Assembly (NCBI RefSeq): GCF_000219215.1
Contig: NC_015726.1
Coordinates: 744,001-808,000, forward strand
Origin: Cupriavidus necator N-1
Lineage (GTDB): Bacteria > Pseudomonadota > Gammaproteobacteria > Burkholderiales > Burkholderiaceae
Direction: 5' to 3'
DNA: 64,000 nucleotides
Shown in pieces: positions 10,112-20,443 of the stretch. Position numbers and translations under genes: made by a program. How positions within the stretch are numbered: position 1 is the stretch's first letter; each line of letters begins with the position of its first letter. The notes under the pieces were generated by a model that had not been told where the DNA came from, did no database searches, and saw only the letters and a list, made by a program, of their open reading frames with translations.

Positions 10112-10442
10112 GGCAGCGTCCCCCAGAAGAACAATTACCGGGCGCGCGTCGCGCCGATGCGACAGAACGCCGGCCGGCCGCGGCCGGACCGGATTGACGG
10201 CCCCCCGGCGTCTTGTCACACTCTGTTGCAAAATGACTGCCCGTCCCTCTGCCTCTGGCTGGGAGGACGGTAGGCAGGTGCGGGTTCCACGCACCGCCGC
10301 TGCCGGGCACAGCCCGGCCTTGGAAGGGAAACAAAAATTGTCGGGGGTCCGTCGGGGCGCGCATGGGGTCGCGCTGCTCCGCACGGGTGTTCTCTAGTGC
10401 TTGCCGGCGCTCCACAAGGGGCAGCCGGTCGCGGGAACAACA
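10112..10442 (+). other. Leader region before pilG
   Basis: This 331-bp gap probably contains the promoter and 5' leader of the pilG-pilL cluster. It holds several G+C-rich dyads around 10150-10330. A TTGTCA at about 10212 resembles a -35 element but has no good -10 at 17 bp. I see no riboswitch consensus that I recognise. Confidence 0.35.
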
Positions 10443-10934
10443 ATGCGGGTCGCTCAAACAGAAGAAAACCAGCGGGTCAATACCGCCGGCGCCCAGGGTG
10501 TGGCGCCTGGCGTTTCCATTCCGGACACCACGGCGCCGCCGCGCCACAAGGTGCTGGTCATCGATGATTCCAGCACCATCCGCCGCACCGCGGAGATCTT
10601 CCTGTCGCAGGCGGGATACCAGGTGGTGCTGGCCGAAGACGGCTTCGAGGCGCTGGCCAAGGTGGGCGAGCTGCACCCGGACCTGGTCTTCTGCGACATC
10701 CTGATGCCCCGCCTGGACGGGTACCAGACCTGCTCCCTGATCAAGAAGAGTCCGCGCTTTCACGCCATCCCCGTGATCATGCTGTCCTCGCGCGACGGCG
10801 TGTTCGACCGCTCGCGCGGCCGCCTGGTCGGCGCGCACGACCATCTAGCCAAGCCTTTTACCCGCGAAGCGCTGCTGCACGCCGTGCAGGCCTGCCTGCC
10901 ATGCCAGGCCGCGGGCCACGTGCTGCCTGCCTGA
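10443..10934 (+). CDS. pilG: Type IV pilus response regulator PilG
   Basis: A single-domain receiver of 163 residues from the ATG at 10443 (a TTG 42 bp upstream is possible). A 35-residue N-terminal extension precedes the receiver core KVLVIDDSSTIRRTAE. The phospho-acceptor Asp lies in LVFCDILMPRLDGY and the conserved Lys in HLAKPFT. In the Pil-Chp system PilG accepts phosphate from the ChpA/PilL kinase and promotes pilus extension. It is first in the order pilG-pilH-pilI-pilJ-pilL. Confidence 0.92.
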   Translation: MRVAQTEENQRVNTAGAQGVAPGVSIPDTTAPPRHKVLVIDDSSTIRRTAEIFLSQAGYQVVLAEDGFEALAKVGELHPDLVFCDILMPRLDGYQTCSLIKKSPRFHAIPVIMLSSRDGVFDRSRGRLVGAHDHLAKPFTREALLHAVQACLPCQAAGHVLPA

Positions 10935-10977
10935 AGCGCATGCACGCGACGCCATGTACGAATCGAAGGAAAACCTC

Positions 10978-11349
10978 ATGACTGCCATCAACAAGATCCT
11001 GATCGTCGACGACTCCCCCACCGAAGCCCTGTTCATGTCCGACCTGCTCGGCAAGCGCGGCTTCAAGGTCTCGGTTGCCAGCAACAGCGACCAGGCCTTC
11101 GCGCGCCTGCAGGCCGAGAGCTTCGACCTGATCCTGATGGACGTGGTGATGCCCGGCCAGAACGGCTACCAGGCCACCCGCGCGATCAAGCGCGACGACC
11201 GCTTCAAGGACATCCCCGTGATCATGTGCACCAGCAAGGGCCTGGACACCGACCGCATCTGGGGCATGCGCCAGGGCGCGTCTGACTACATCGTCAAGCC
11301 CGTCGACGGCGAAGAGCTGCTGGGCAAGATCGCCGCGCTGGCGCACTGA
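10978..11349 (+). CDS. pilH: Type IV pilus response regulator PilH
   Basis: A 123-residue CheY-like receiver: KILIVDDSPTEALFM with the acidic pair, phospho-Asp in LILMDVVMPGQNGYQATRAI and Lys in DYIVKPVD. The start at 10978 has an AAGGA site. In Pseudomonas PilH acts as phosphate sink or controls retraction. It lies 43 bp after pilG and 55 bp before pilI. Confidence 0.93.
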   Translation: MTAINKILIVDDSPTEALFMSDLLGKRGFKVSVASNSDQAFARLQAESFDLILMDVVMPGQNGYQATRAIKRDDRFKDIPVIMCTSKGLDTDRIWGMRQGASDYIVKPVDGEELLGKIAALAH

Positions 11350-11404
11350 GCTGCCAGCGCAGGCCGTACGGGAAGCCACTGCCACCTGTTCCGGGGACCG
11401 CCAG

Positions 11405-11962
11405 ATGAATGCGCCACGCCAAGACCTCCGCGCCCGCCAGACCCGCCTGCAGGACTACCAGGCCATGCTGGCCCGGCGCCTGCGCGAGGCGCGCAGCCTG
11501 CCCGCGGCCGACAGCTACCTGGCGCTGCAGGTGGGCGCGCGCAACTGGCTGCTGCCGCTGGCCGATACCGGTGAGGTGCTCGACATGCGCCCGCCCAGCC
11601 CGGTGCCGCTGACGCAGCCGTGGTACAGCGGCCTGGTCAATGCGCGCGGCAGCCTGCTGGGCGTGATCGATTTCAGCCTGTTCTGCGGCGGCGCGCCAAC
11701 GCCGCTGCAGCCCGGCAGCAAGATCGTGGTGCTGTCGCGCCAGGTGGAGCGCGCCTGCGCAATCCTGGCCACGCGCGTGGCGGGTTTGCGCCATGCCGCC
11801 GACCTGAGCCTGCCGCACGGCGATGCGCCACCACCGGCCGGCACGCCGGCATGGGAAGGGCAACGCTTTGCCGACCGCGACGGGCGTGACTGGCAGGTGC
11901 TGGACGTGCGCGCGCTGCTGGACGCGCCGGCCTTCCTGCAGGTGGGACGGGTTGCGGCCTGA
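11405..11962 (+). CDS. pilI: CheW-like adaptor PilI
   Basis: A 185-residue CheW-domain protein that couples the receptor PilJ to the kinase PilL. The CheW core runs from about residue 35 to 175 (YLALQVGARNWLLPLADTGEV and WYSGLVNARGSLLGVIDFSLF). It lies between pilH and pilJ. Confidence 0.9.
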   Translation: MNAPRQDLRARQTRLQDYQAMLARRLREARSLPAADSYLALQVGARNWLLPLADTGEVLDMRPPSPVPLTQPWYSGLVNARGSLLGVIDFSLFCGGAPTPLQPGSKIVVLSRQVERACAILATRVAGLRHAADLSLPHGDAPPPAGTPAWEGQRFADRDGRDWQVLDVRALLDAPAFLQVGRVAA

Positions 11963-12068
11963 GGCCCGCCGCCAATTACAAGATACAAGAATGACGCGCA
12001 GGCCACGGCCTGCGGCACCCGGCACGAGCCGCCGGGCATGACAACGAAAAAAAACGGAAGAGGGTGCC

Positions 12069-14282
12069 ATGGGTTTCAAGAAATTCAGCCTGGGCCGGCG
12101 CACGCCGGCAGCCGAAGCAGCCAGCGGCCTGGCGGGCGGGCCCGGCATGGCCTATGCCGGCGGCCCGGAATCCGCACCGGCACCCCCATCCGCCGACGGC
12201 CTGGGCGCCACGCCAATGGAGCATGTCACGCGCTGGCTTGGGCGCATGCCGTTCTCGTCGCAGCAGCGGCTGCTGACGGTGGGCGTGGTGGTGTCGCTGG
12301 TGGCACTGCTTGGCTCGGTGTACCTGGACAACCGCATCGCCAACAACGCCGCCGCGCAGATCGAGATCGCCGGCGACATGCTGATGCACTCGCAGCGCCT
12401 GGGCAAGGCGGTGCCGGTGGCGCTGCTAGGCAATGCGCAGGCCTTCACGCAGCTGCGCCAGTCGAAAGACGCGCTGGCAGGCGACCTGAAGGCGCTGCAG
12501 GAAGGCAGCGACGAGAAGCGCGTGCGCGCCACCAGCGGCGCGGCCGAACCGCTGCTCGAGACCGCGATGCAATCGTGGAAGCGCTCCGAGAAAAGCGCCG
12601 CCGACGTGCTGGCGCAGCAGCCGGTGCTGAACACCATTGGCCAGACGCTGCAGATCTTCAACGCCTCCAACCCTGAGCTGCTGGAATCCGCCGAACAGGT
12701 CGCGGCAATCAAGCTGCAGTCCGGCGCCAACGCGCGCGAGGTGGCGGCCTCGGCGCAGCTGGTGATGCTGACGCAGCGCCTGGGCAAGAACCTGAACGAG
12801 TTCCTGGCCGGCGAAGGCGTCAACCCCGAAACCGCGTTCCTGCTGGGCAAGGACACCAACACCTTCCGCGAAACGCTGGACGGCCTGCTCAACGGCAGCG
12901 AGGCGCTGCGCCTGTCGGCGGCCGCCGACGAAGAAACGCGCGGCTACCTGAAGCAGCTGTCGCAGCGCTTTGAAGCGGTGCAGAAGACCACGCAGACCAT
13001 CCTGCAGAATCTGCCGGGCCTGATTGCCGCCAAGCGCGCGCAACAGCAGATCTTCAACGACAACGAGGCGCTGCGCGGCGAGCTCTCGGCGCTGCAGCGT
13101 GCCTACGCGCAGTCGGCGCGCGTCCGCCCGGTGACGCTGGGCGCGACCGTGGTGTCGGCGGCCATGACGCTGCTGTGCCTGGTGGGCCTGGCGGCCCTGT
13201 ACCTGCGCGATTCACGCATGCGCGCGCTGGAAGCCGAGGCGCGCGAGCGCGAGGCCGAGTCCCGCCGCCTGGACGAAAAGCGCAACAACGACAACACCCA
13301 GAAGGCGATTCTGCAGCTGATGAACGAGCTGCAGGACATCGCCGACGGCGACCTGACGCGCCAGGCCACGGTGACCGAGGACATCACCGGCGCCATTGCC
13401 GACTCGGTCAACTACACCGTGGAAGAACTGCGCGAGCTGGTCGGCCGGGTGCAGCAGACCGCCGGCGAGGTGACGCAGGCGTCGGGGCAGGTGCAGTCCA
13501 CCTCGACCCAGCTGGTGTCAACCACCGAAGAGCAGTCGCGCCAGATCCGGCAGACCGGCGAATCGGTGGTGGACATGGCCGACCGCATCACGCAGGTGTC
13601 GCGCGGCGCGGCCGAGTCCGCCAACGTGGCGCGCGCCTCGCTGTCTGCCGCGGAGCAGGGCCAGCAGGCGGTGCAAAACGCCATCGCCGGCATGAACGAT
13701 ATCCGCGAGCAGATCCAGGAAACCTCCAAGCGCATCAAGCGCCTGGGCGAGTCGTCGCAGGAGATCGGTGAAATCGTCGAGCTGATCTCGGACATTACCG
13801 AGCAGACCAACGTGCTGGCACTGAACGCCGCCATCCAGGCCGCGTCCGCGGGCGAAGCCGGGCGCGGCTTCTCGGTGGTGGCCGAAGAAGTGCAGCGGCT
13901 GGCCGAACGCTCCGGCGAGGCCACCAAGCAGATCGGCGCGCTGATCCGCACCATCCAGACCGATACCCAGGACGCGGTGCACGCCATGGAGCGCAGCACG
14001 CAGGGCGTGGTGGAGGGGGCGCGGCTGTCGGACAACGCCGGTGCCGCACTGGTCGAGATTGGGCGCGTGTCGCGCCAGCTGGCCGAGCTGATCGAGCAGA
14101 TCTCGCAGTCCACCTCACACGAGGCTGACCTGGCCACCACCGTGGCCCGCCATATCGAGCGCATCCTGCAGGTTACCGAGCAGACCACCACCGGCACGCG
14201 CCAGACCGCGCAGTCGGTGCGCCAGCTGACGCTGCTGACCGAAGAGCTGCGCAACTCCGTGTCGCGATTCAAGATCGCCTGA
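12069..14282 (+). CDS. pilJ: Methyl-accepting chemotaxis-type receptor PilJ
   Basis: A 737-residue inner-membrane receptor. Membrane helices lie at about residues 68-88 and 352-375, flanking a periplasmic part with two related PilJ-type helical modules ([15 protein letters not shown] and [15 protein letters not shown]). A HAMP-like linker is followed by a cytoplasmic signalling hairpin whose tip is [20 protein letters not shown], ending [15 protein letters not shown]. It senses surface contact or pilus retraction in Pseudomonas. It lies 106 bp after pilI and 145 bp before pilL. Confidence 0.95.
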   Translation: MGFKKFSLGRRTPAAEAASGLAGGPGMAYAGGPESAPAPPSADGLGATPMEHVTRWLGRMPFSSQQRLLTVGVVVSLVALLGSVYLDNRIANNAAAQIEIAGDMLMHSQRLGKAVPVALLGNAQAFTQLRQSKDALAGDLKALQEGSDEKRVRATSGAAEPLLETAMQSWKRSEKSAADVLAQQPVLNTIGQTLQIFNASNPELLESAEQVAAIKLQSGANAREVAASAQLVMLTQRLGKNLNEFLAGEGVNPETAFLLGKDTNTFRETLDGLLNGSEALRLSAAADEETRGYLKQLSQRFEAVQKTTQTILQNLPGLIAAKRAQQQIFNDNEALRGELSALQRAYAQSARVRPVTLGATVVSAAMTLLCLVGLAALYLRDSRMRALEAEAREREAESRRLDEKRNNDNTQKAILQLMNELQDIADGDLTRQATVTEDITGAIADSVNYTVEELRELVGRVQQTAGEVTQASGQVQSTSTQLVSTTEEQSRQIRQTGESVVDMADRITQVSRGAAESANVARASLSAAEQGQQAVQNAIAGMNDIREQIQETSKRIKRLGESSQEIGEIVELISDITEQTNVLALNAAIQAASAGEAGRGFSVVAEEVQRLAERSGEATKQIGALIRTIQTDTQDAVHAMERSTQGVVEGARLSDNAGAALVEIGRVSRQLAELIEQISQSTSHEADLATTVARHIERILQVTEQTTTGTRQTAQSVRQLTLLTEELRNSVSRFKIA

Positions 14283-14427
14283 GTGGCCGGATGACGCCTG
14301 CGACCGCTTCCGCGCACCGCGGCCTTACCGGGCTTAGCGGCCACGCGCTCCATGCCAACTCCGCGCCTGCCGCCTGTTGCGGCAGGTCGCCCGCGGCCGC
14401 CTTCCGGGCGCCGCACTGGAAGCCGTC

Positions 14428-17400
14428 ATGTCCCTGAATTTCCCTGTCCCGCGCGATGGCGCCGCAGCCGGCGCACCGGCTGACGCCTGCGCCGTGCCTG
14501 AGCCGGCTCCCGCGCCGCCGTCCGCGAGCGCGCCAGCTGTTTCCGATCCAGGCGCCCCCGCGCGCGACCTGTCCGGCCTGGCGTGGCTTGCGCCGAGCCT
14601 GCGCAGCGCGCTGGAAGACGCCGCCGCCGAGCTTGGCCACTATGTCGACGAGGTCCGCCAGGCGCCCGAAGCGCTGGGCGCGCGCGATACCACCTCACTG
14701 CGGCTGGCCGGCCAGCACCTGCACCAGGCCGCCGGCGCGGTGCATATCGTCGGGCTGCGCGGCACCGACCCGTATTGCCAGGCCCTGCGCCGCCTGCTCG
14801 AAGCCATCGACGCCGGCACCGTTGCCGCCGGCCCCGAGGCGCTGGCGGTATTCCGCGCCGGCGTGCAGGCGCTGGCCGAGTATGTCGACGACCTGATGGC
14901 CGGCGACGATGAAGCGCCGTTGCGCCTGTTCCAGCCCTATGCGGGCGTGCTGGCGCACCTGGGCGAAGAGCGCGTGCATCCGGCCGACCTGTGGCTCGAT
15001 GAGCTGCAGATGCTGCCTGGCATGCTGCTGCCGGCGAGAGGTCCGGCGGCGGTCATGCGTGCGCGCCAGCAGTTTGAGTCAGCCTTGCTCAAGGCATTGC
15101 GCCTGCCTGCGCCGTGCCCCGACGCGGCGCTGCTGCGCGAAGCCTGGCTGCCGCTGTGCGCGGCGCTGGACGAGGTGCGCGCCAATGAGCAGGAGGCGCG
15201 CCGCGCGGCGGATCATCCGGATCGCGGGGTCTGGCATGTGCTGGGGCTGGCGTTCCGCGCACTGGGCCTTGGCCTGTTGCCTTCCGACCTGCTGGCCAAG
15301 CGCTTTGCCGGCCGCGCCAACCTGCTGCTGCGCCAGTACCTGCAGGGCCATGTGCGCGTGCCGCAGGCGCTGCTCAACGACGCGGTGTTCCTGCTGGTCT
15401 GCACCGGCCTGGCCCGCGACGGGGCCGGTGACGGCGATGGCCTGGCTGCGCCGCGTGCCGTATTGCGTGCCGATATTGCGCGCACGCTCGCGGCGTTCCG
15501 CCTCGACCCGGCACACGCGCTTGCCAATGCGGACTTCCGCCAGCGCTATTACGGCTGGCTCGACCCGATCGACACGCGCAACCTGCAGCAGGCCGCCGCC
15601 GGGCTGGAGCACGCCGCCGCCGGCGAACCGACCGGCTGGGAAACCGCGCTGGCCGCGCTGGCCGAAGCCGCGCAGCCGCTTGGGCAGCCGGCGCTGCAGC
15701 GCTGCCTGGCGCAGGCGGCCATGCACGGCGGGCAGCATCACCGTGGCGAGGCACTCGGCGCCTCCGGCATCGCGTTGTTTCTGGCGCGCGCGCTGGCGTT
15801 GCCGTGGCGCGTGCACGGGCAATCCGCCCATCCGGCGGCGGCGCGTTTTGCCGCGCAGTGCGAGGCGCTGGCGACATGCCTGGCCGATCCCGCCGCGAGC
15901 GCGCCCGCGTGGCTTGCGGGCATGGTCGACGAGGCGCGCGCCCAGGCGCTGCGCAGCGAGGCCGTGACGCAGCTGCGGGCGCAGCTGGACAGCGGCGAAT
16001 CGTGGCTGGACAGCTTCGACCGCAACGCGGCCCGCGCCGAAGGCGTCGGCCACCTGCGCGATGCGTGCCAGGCCTTTGCCGCGCTTGGCGCCACGCTGGC
16101 GCACTTGCAGTCGTCCGCCGCGCTGCCTGCAGCGCTGGTGGACGATGCCGCGCAGGCCGCCGCCGCGGTGCATTCCGTCAATGCGCGGCTGGCCGATCCG
16201 GGCGAACTCGCCGATGCCAGTGCGCGCGCCGCGCTGCTGGGCGAAGTCGCGGCAGAGCTGGGCGCGGTCCATGCCTTTGCGGATGCGCTGGAATTCGGCC
16301 GCGTGCGGCGGGCCGATACGCTTGCCGACGCCGGCGAGCCCGATGCGCCGCGCGCCGCGCAGCATCCGCTGGCCGCCGCGCGCGCCGCCGCGGCCGAGGC
16401 GATCCAGGCCGGCCCCGTGCCCGATGCGCCGCCCGTGCAGCGCCTGCGTGCCGCGCTGCAGGCGCTGGCCGACCAGGCCACCATCGACGACGATGCCGCG
16501 CTGCGCCGCCAGGCCGCCGAAGCCACCATGCAATGCAATGCCTGGCTGGCCGGCAGCGATGATGCCGCAGGCAGGCTGGCACTGGCACTGGCCGAGCCGG
16601 CAGGGGCTGCGGCACCCGCGGCCGCGCCGGCCGCAGCGCAAGGCCTGCCGGCTGCCGGTGACAAGGCGGCGCTGGACGCCGAACTGCTCGACATCTTCCT
16701 GAACGAAGCCGACGAGGTGCTGAGTGGCATCGCAGGCGACCTCGGCTCGGGCGTAGAGGCGCTGCACGATGCCGATACGCTCAGCCGCGTGCGGCGCGCC
16801 TTCCATACGCTCAAGGGCTCCAGCCGCATGGTCGGCCTGCATCGCTATGGCGAAGCGGCCTGGGCGGTCGAGCAGGTCATGAACCTATGGATTGCCGAGG
16901 CGCGCGAGCCGGTGCCGGCGCTGCTGTCGCTGCTGCGCCGCGCGCATGCCGAGCTGTCGGCGTGGGTCGCACAGCTGCATCGCGATGCGGCGACCTGGCA
17001 CGACATCGCGCCGCTGGTGGCAGCCGCCGAGGCGGTGCGCGACCCGGCCGCCGCGCAGGCCGCGGACGAACTGCCAGTGTTGCCCGGAGCGGCTGCTGAA
17101 GCGCTGCCCGAGCCGGCCGCCGAGACTGCCGATCACACCGGCGCCGATGCCGTCGGGCACGGCGAAGACAATGTGATCCCGTTCCGCCTGTCCGGCGGCC
17201 TGTCGGACGAGGACGACCACTACAAGGTCATCGGACCGGTGCGCATCGGCCTGGCGCTCTACAACGTCTACCTGCAGGAGGCCGACGACCTGCTGCGCCA
17301 GTTCGCCACCGATATCTCCGAATGGCGGCATGAAGGCCATCCGTGCCCGAGCGAACTGGGGCTGCGCGTCGCCCACACGCTGCAGGGCAGTGCGTCCACC

Positions 17401-20295
17401 GTCGGACTGGAACCCGTGCGTGAGATCGCCGAGGCGCTGGAGGCCCTGCTGCTGCAGCTGGGCTCGCACCCGGTGGCGATGCACCCGGGCGATTTCCGCC
17501 TGCTGGAGCAGGCGGTCGAGCGCCTGCGTGGCATGCTGCACCAGTTTGCCGCGGGCGTCTGGCCGGATGCCGATGCCGGCCTGCGCCGCAGCCTGGTTGA
17601 GTTTGGCGAGCGCGCGCTGCTGCGTCCGCGCGTGGCGGTGCCCGCGCCGCAGGCGCCGGCCGAGCCGGATGGCTCGGTGGCGCAGCTGCTGGGCCAGTTG
17701 TCGCCGGCGCAGGAAGACCAGCCGGAGCCGCCGGCATTGCCCGGGCCGGAGGCCGCACAGCCACTGGCCACGCCGCATGACGCGGTCGTTATCGCGCTGC
17801 CGACCCCGCACCGGGCGCCCCTTGCGCCGGTATCGGACGAGGGCGGCGCGCCGGATCCGGCGCTGGTCCAGATCTTCCTGGAAGAGGCACAAGGCACGCT
17901 GCCCGAGCTGGGCAAGCTGCTGCGCGGCTGGGAAGCCGCGCCGGAAGACTCGCGCCACGGCGGCCTGGTGCTGCGCGCGCTGCATACGCTCAAGGGCAGT
18001 GCGCGCATGGCAGGTGCCATGGCACTGGGCCAGGCCGCGCATGAAATGGAGACGCTGCTCGACGCCAGCCTGCGCGGGCAGGGACAGCAGGCCGTCGGGC
18101 CGAAGCTGTTCGAGCGGCTCTACGCTTGGTACGACCGCATCCTGGCGCATGTCGAGGCGCTGCCGTCCGGCCGCCTGCTGCCCGCGGACGACCCGGACGT
18201 GGTCAACGGCCTGGCCGAGGTGCCGGAGGACGCGCAGGCCGATGCGCCGCTGCCGCAGGCAGATGCCGTGGTCGAGGCGGTGCCCGCCGCCAGCCTGCCC
18301 GCCATGCCGGGGCCGGCAGACGTGATGGTGGCGATGCCGCCGGCCGTGCCTGCCGAGCCGCAACGCGCGCTGGTGCGTGTGCAGGCGCGCGCGCTCGACA
18401 CGCTGATCAATGAAGCCGGCGAGGTCGGCGCCACGCGCGCACGCCTGGACAGCGAACTGGAGGCGATGCGCGCCTACCTGGGCGAACTGAACGACAACGT
18501 CGCGCGCCTGCGCGGGCAGTTGCGCGAAATCGAGATCCAGGCGGAATCGCAGATGGCATCGCGCATTGCCGACGCGCAGCACAAGCAGGAATTCGATCCG
18601 CTCGAGTTCGACCGCTTCACGCGCTTCCAGGAGCTGACGCGGATGATGGCTGAGTCGGTCAACGACGTGGCCACCGTCGAGCAGAACCTGCAGCGCGGCT
18701 TTGACCGCGCCGCCGGCGACTTGGCCGCGCAGGCGCGCCTGACGCGCGGCATGCAGCGCGGGCTGATGCAGGCGCGCATGGTGCAGTTCGACGCGCTGGC
18801 CGAGCGCCTCTATCGCGTGGCACGCCAGGCCGCGGCCGAGACCGGCAAGGAAGTGCGCCTGTTGATCAAGGGCGGCACCGTGGAAATCGACCGCTCGGTG
18901 CTGGACCGCATGGCCGGCCCGATCGAGCACCTGATCCGCAATGCGGTGGTGCACGGCATCGAAGCCGCCGCGCCGCGCCGCGCCGCGGGCAAGGCCGCCA
19001 CCGGCGCGCTGACGCTGGAGGTGCAGCAGGAAGGCAACGAGGTGGTGCTGCATTTCGTCGATGACGGCGGCGGGCTGGACCTGGCGCGCATCCGCGCGCG
19101 CGCGGTCGAGCGCTGCCTGCTGGCGCCGGACGACGACGCCAGCGAAGCGCGCCTGACCGAGCTGATCTTTGCGCCGGGCTTCTCCACTGCCGACGCGGTG
19201 TCGGAGCTGGCCGGCCGCGGCGTGGGCATGGACGTGGTGCGCGCCGAGACCGTGGCGCTGGGCGGACGCATCACGCTGGAGTCGAAGCCGGGGCAGGGCA
19301 CCACCTTCACCGTACACCTGCCGCTGACCACGGCAATCACGCAGGTGCTGGTGATCTCGCTGGGCGCACGGCGCTATGCCGTGCCCAGTGGCATGATCGA
19401 CCAGGTCCAGCAGCTGCGCGCCCCGGCGCTGCTGGATGCCTACAACCAGGGCCGCCTCACTGTGGCTGGCGCCGAGGTGCCGTTCTTCTACTTCGGCGCG
19501 CTGCTGGAGGAAGGCAACGCGGTCGCGGCCGGGCGCAAGTATTCGCCGGTGGTGTTGGTGCGCAGCGGCGCCGAGCGCGTGGCGGTGCATGTGGACGATG
19601 TGGTCGGCAACCGCGAAGTGGTGGTCAAGCACATCGGCCCGCACCTGGCGCGGCTGGAAGGCATTGCCGGCGCGACCACGCTGGGCGATGGCGAGATCGT
19701 GCTGATCTACAACCCGGTGGTGCTGGCGCAGCGCTTGGTGCGCGAACGCGGCCAGCTGGTGCCGCAGGCCTTGCCGCAGACGCCGGCGCTACCTGCCGTG
19801 CAGGCGCAGATGGGCGCGGTCGCGGAACTGGCGAGCGACGGCACCACCGAGCCGGTGCGTGGCCTGGCCGTGCAGCCGACCGTGATGGTGGTGGATGACT
19901 CGCTGACCGTGCGCAAGGCCACCCAGCGCCTGCTGGGCCGCGCCGGATACCAGGTGGTGCTGGCGCGCGACGGTGTGGATGCGCTCAAGCAACTGCAGGA
20001 TGTCATGCCGGACGCCATGCTGGTCGACATCGAGATGCCGCACATGGACGGCTTCGACCTGACGCGCAACGTGCGCTCCGACGCGCGCACCGCGCATATG
20101 CCGCTGGTGATGATCACCTCGCGCACGGCCGACAAGCACCGCCGCTATGCCGAGGAGATCGGCGTCAACGTGTACCTGGGCAAGCCGTACAACGAGGATG
20201 AACTGCTGGGCACGCTGCATCGGTTGCTGGGTGAGCGGGCGGCCGGTACGGCAGGGTCGGTGGCGCAGATGCTGGGGGACGGCCAGGCGGGCTGA
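14428..20295 (+). CDS. pilL: Chemosensory hybrid histidine kinase PilL/ChpA
   Basis: A very large CheA-type kinase of 1955 residues from the ATG at 14428. It has three clear histidine phosphotransfer domains, at HTLKGSSRMVG (His about 793), HTLQGSASTVG (about 983) and HTLKGSARMAG (about 1186), plus a degenerate one near residue 100 (LHQAAGAVHIVGLRG). The dimerisation helices follow, then the ATPase domain (N box LIRNAVVHGIE, about 1502, and GRGVGMDVV), a CheW domain and a C-terminal receiver with phospho-Asp in LVDIEMPHMDG (about 1867). It phosphorylates PilG and PilH. No CheB/CheR-type partner (chpB, pilK) follows it here. Confidence 0.95.
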   Translation: MSLNFPVPRDGAAAGAPADACAVPEPAPAPPSASAPAVSDPGAPARDLSGLAWLAPSLRSALEDAAAELGHYVDEVRQAPEALGARDTTSLRLAGQHLHQAAGAVHIVGLRGTDPYCQALRRLLEAIDAGTVAAGPEALAVFRAGVQALAEYVDDLMAGDDEAPLRLFQPYAGVLAHLGEERVHPADLWLDELQMLPGMLLPARGPAAVMRARQQFESALLKALRLPAPCPDAALLREAWLPLCAALDEVRANEQEARRAADHPDRGVWHVLGLAFRALGLGLLPSDLLAKRFAGRANLLLRQYLQGHVRVPQALLNDAVFLLVCTGLARDGAGDGDGLAAPRAVLRADIARTLAAFRLDPAHALANADFRQRYYGWLDPIDTRNLQQAAAGLEHAAAGEPTGWETALAALAEAAQPLGQPALQRCLAQAAMHGGQHHRGEALGASGIALFLARALALPWRVHGQSAHPAAARFAAQCEALATCLADPAASAPAWLAGMVDEARAQALRSEAVTQLRAQLDSGESWLDSFDRNAARAEGVGHLRDACQAFAALGATLAHLQSSAALPAALVDDAAQAAAAVHSVNARLADPGELADASARAALLGEVAAELGAVHAFADALEFGRVRRADTLADAGEPDAPRAAQHPLAAARAAAAEAIQAGPVPDAPPVQRLRAALQALADQATIDDDAALRRQAAEATMQCNAWLAGSDDAAGRLALALAEPAGAAAPAAAPAAAQGLPAAGDKAALDAELLDIFLNEADEVLSGIAGDLGSGVEALHDADTLSRVRRAFHTLKGSSRMVGLHRYGEAAWAVEQVMNLWIAEAREPVPALLSLLRRAHAELSAWVAQLHRDAATWHDIAPLVAAAEAVRDPAAAQAADELPVLPGAAAEALPEPAAETADHTGADAVGHGEDNVIPFRLSGGLSDEDDHYKVIGPVRIGLALYNVYLQEADDLLRQFATDISEWRHEGHPCPSELGLRVAHTLQGSASTVGLEPVREIAEALEALLLQLGSHPVAMHPGDFRLLEQAVERLRGMLHQFAAGVWPDADAGLRRSLVEFGERALLRPRVAVPAPQAPAEPDGSVAQLLGQLSPAQEDQPEPPALPGPEAAQPLATPHDAVVIALPTPHRAPLAPVSDEGGAPDPALVQIFLEEAQGTLPELGKLLRGWEAAPEDSRHGGLVLRALHTLKGSARMAGAMALGQAAHEMETLLDASLRGQGQQAVGPKLFERLYAWYDRILAHVEALPSGRLLPADDPDVVNGLAEVPEDAQADAPLPQADAVVEAVPAASLPAMPGPADVMVAMPPAVPAEPQRALVRVQARALDTLINEAGEVGATRARLDSELEAMRAYLGELNDNVARLRGQLREIEIQAESQMASRIADAQHKQEFDPLEFDRFTRFQELTRMMAESVNDVATVEQNLQRGFDRAAGDLAAQARLTRGMQRGLMQARMVQFDALAERLYRVARQAAAETGKEVRLLIKGGTVEIDRSVLDRMAGPIEHLIRNAVVHGIEAAAPRRAAGKAATGALTLEVQQEGNEVVLHFVDDGGGLDLARIRARAVERCLLAPDDDASEARLTELIFAPGFSTADAVSELAGRGVGMDVVRAETVALGGRITLESKPGQGTTFTVHLPLTTAITQVLVISLGARRYAVPSGMIDQVQQLRAPALLDAYNQGRLTVAGAEVPFFYFGALLEEGNAVAAGRKYSPVVLVRSGAERVAVHVDDVVGNREVVVKHIGPHLARLEGIAGATTLGDGEIVLIYNPVVLAQRLVRERGQLVPQALPQTPALPAVQAQMGAVAELASDGTTEPVRGLAVQPTVMVVDDSLTVRKATQRLLGRAGYQVVLARDGVDALKQLQDVMPDAMLVDIEMPHMDGFDLTRNVRSDARTAHMPLVMITSRTADKHRRYAEEIGVNVYLGKPYNEDELLGTLHRLLGERAAGTAGSVAQMLGDGQAG

Positions 20296-20381
20296 CGGTT
20301 TGCTCCCCTTTACCGCTTGCGGGAGAGGGAGCATGCAGTTGGCATGCAAAGGGCAGCGGCGCGCTCAAGGGTCTGCCATGC

Positions 20382-20418
20382 AAAAGGCTCGACATCGCAA
20401 GATGCCGAGCCTTTTTTC
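20382..20418. terminator. Rho-independent terminator, bidirectional
   Basis: A 13-bp stem with one mismatch (AAAGGCTCGaCATC / GATGcCGAGCCTTT), a GCAA tetraloop and T-tract. It lies between pilL and the convergent proline-rich gene and can serve both strands. Confidence 0.85.
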
Positions 20419-20443
20419 CCTCCACCGGCGCCGTCCCGGCTGA

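Noticed and set aside
15079..16842. 587-codon open frame antisense to pilL
   Set aside because: Same antisense artefact; pilL on the plus strand has recognisable domains throughout.
16885..19644. 919-codon open frame antisense to pilL
   Set aside because: Composition is His/Arg/Gln/Ala-rich as expected for the antisense of a high-GC gene; no domain and no ribosome binding site.
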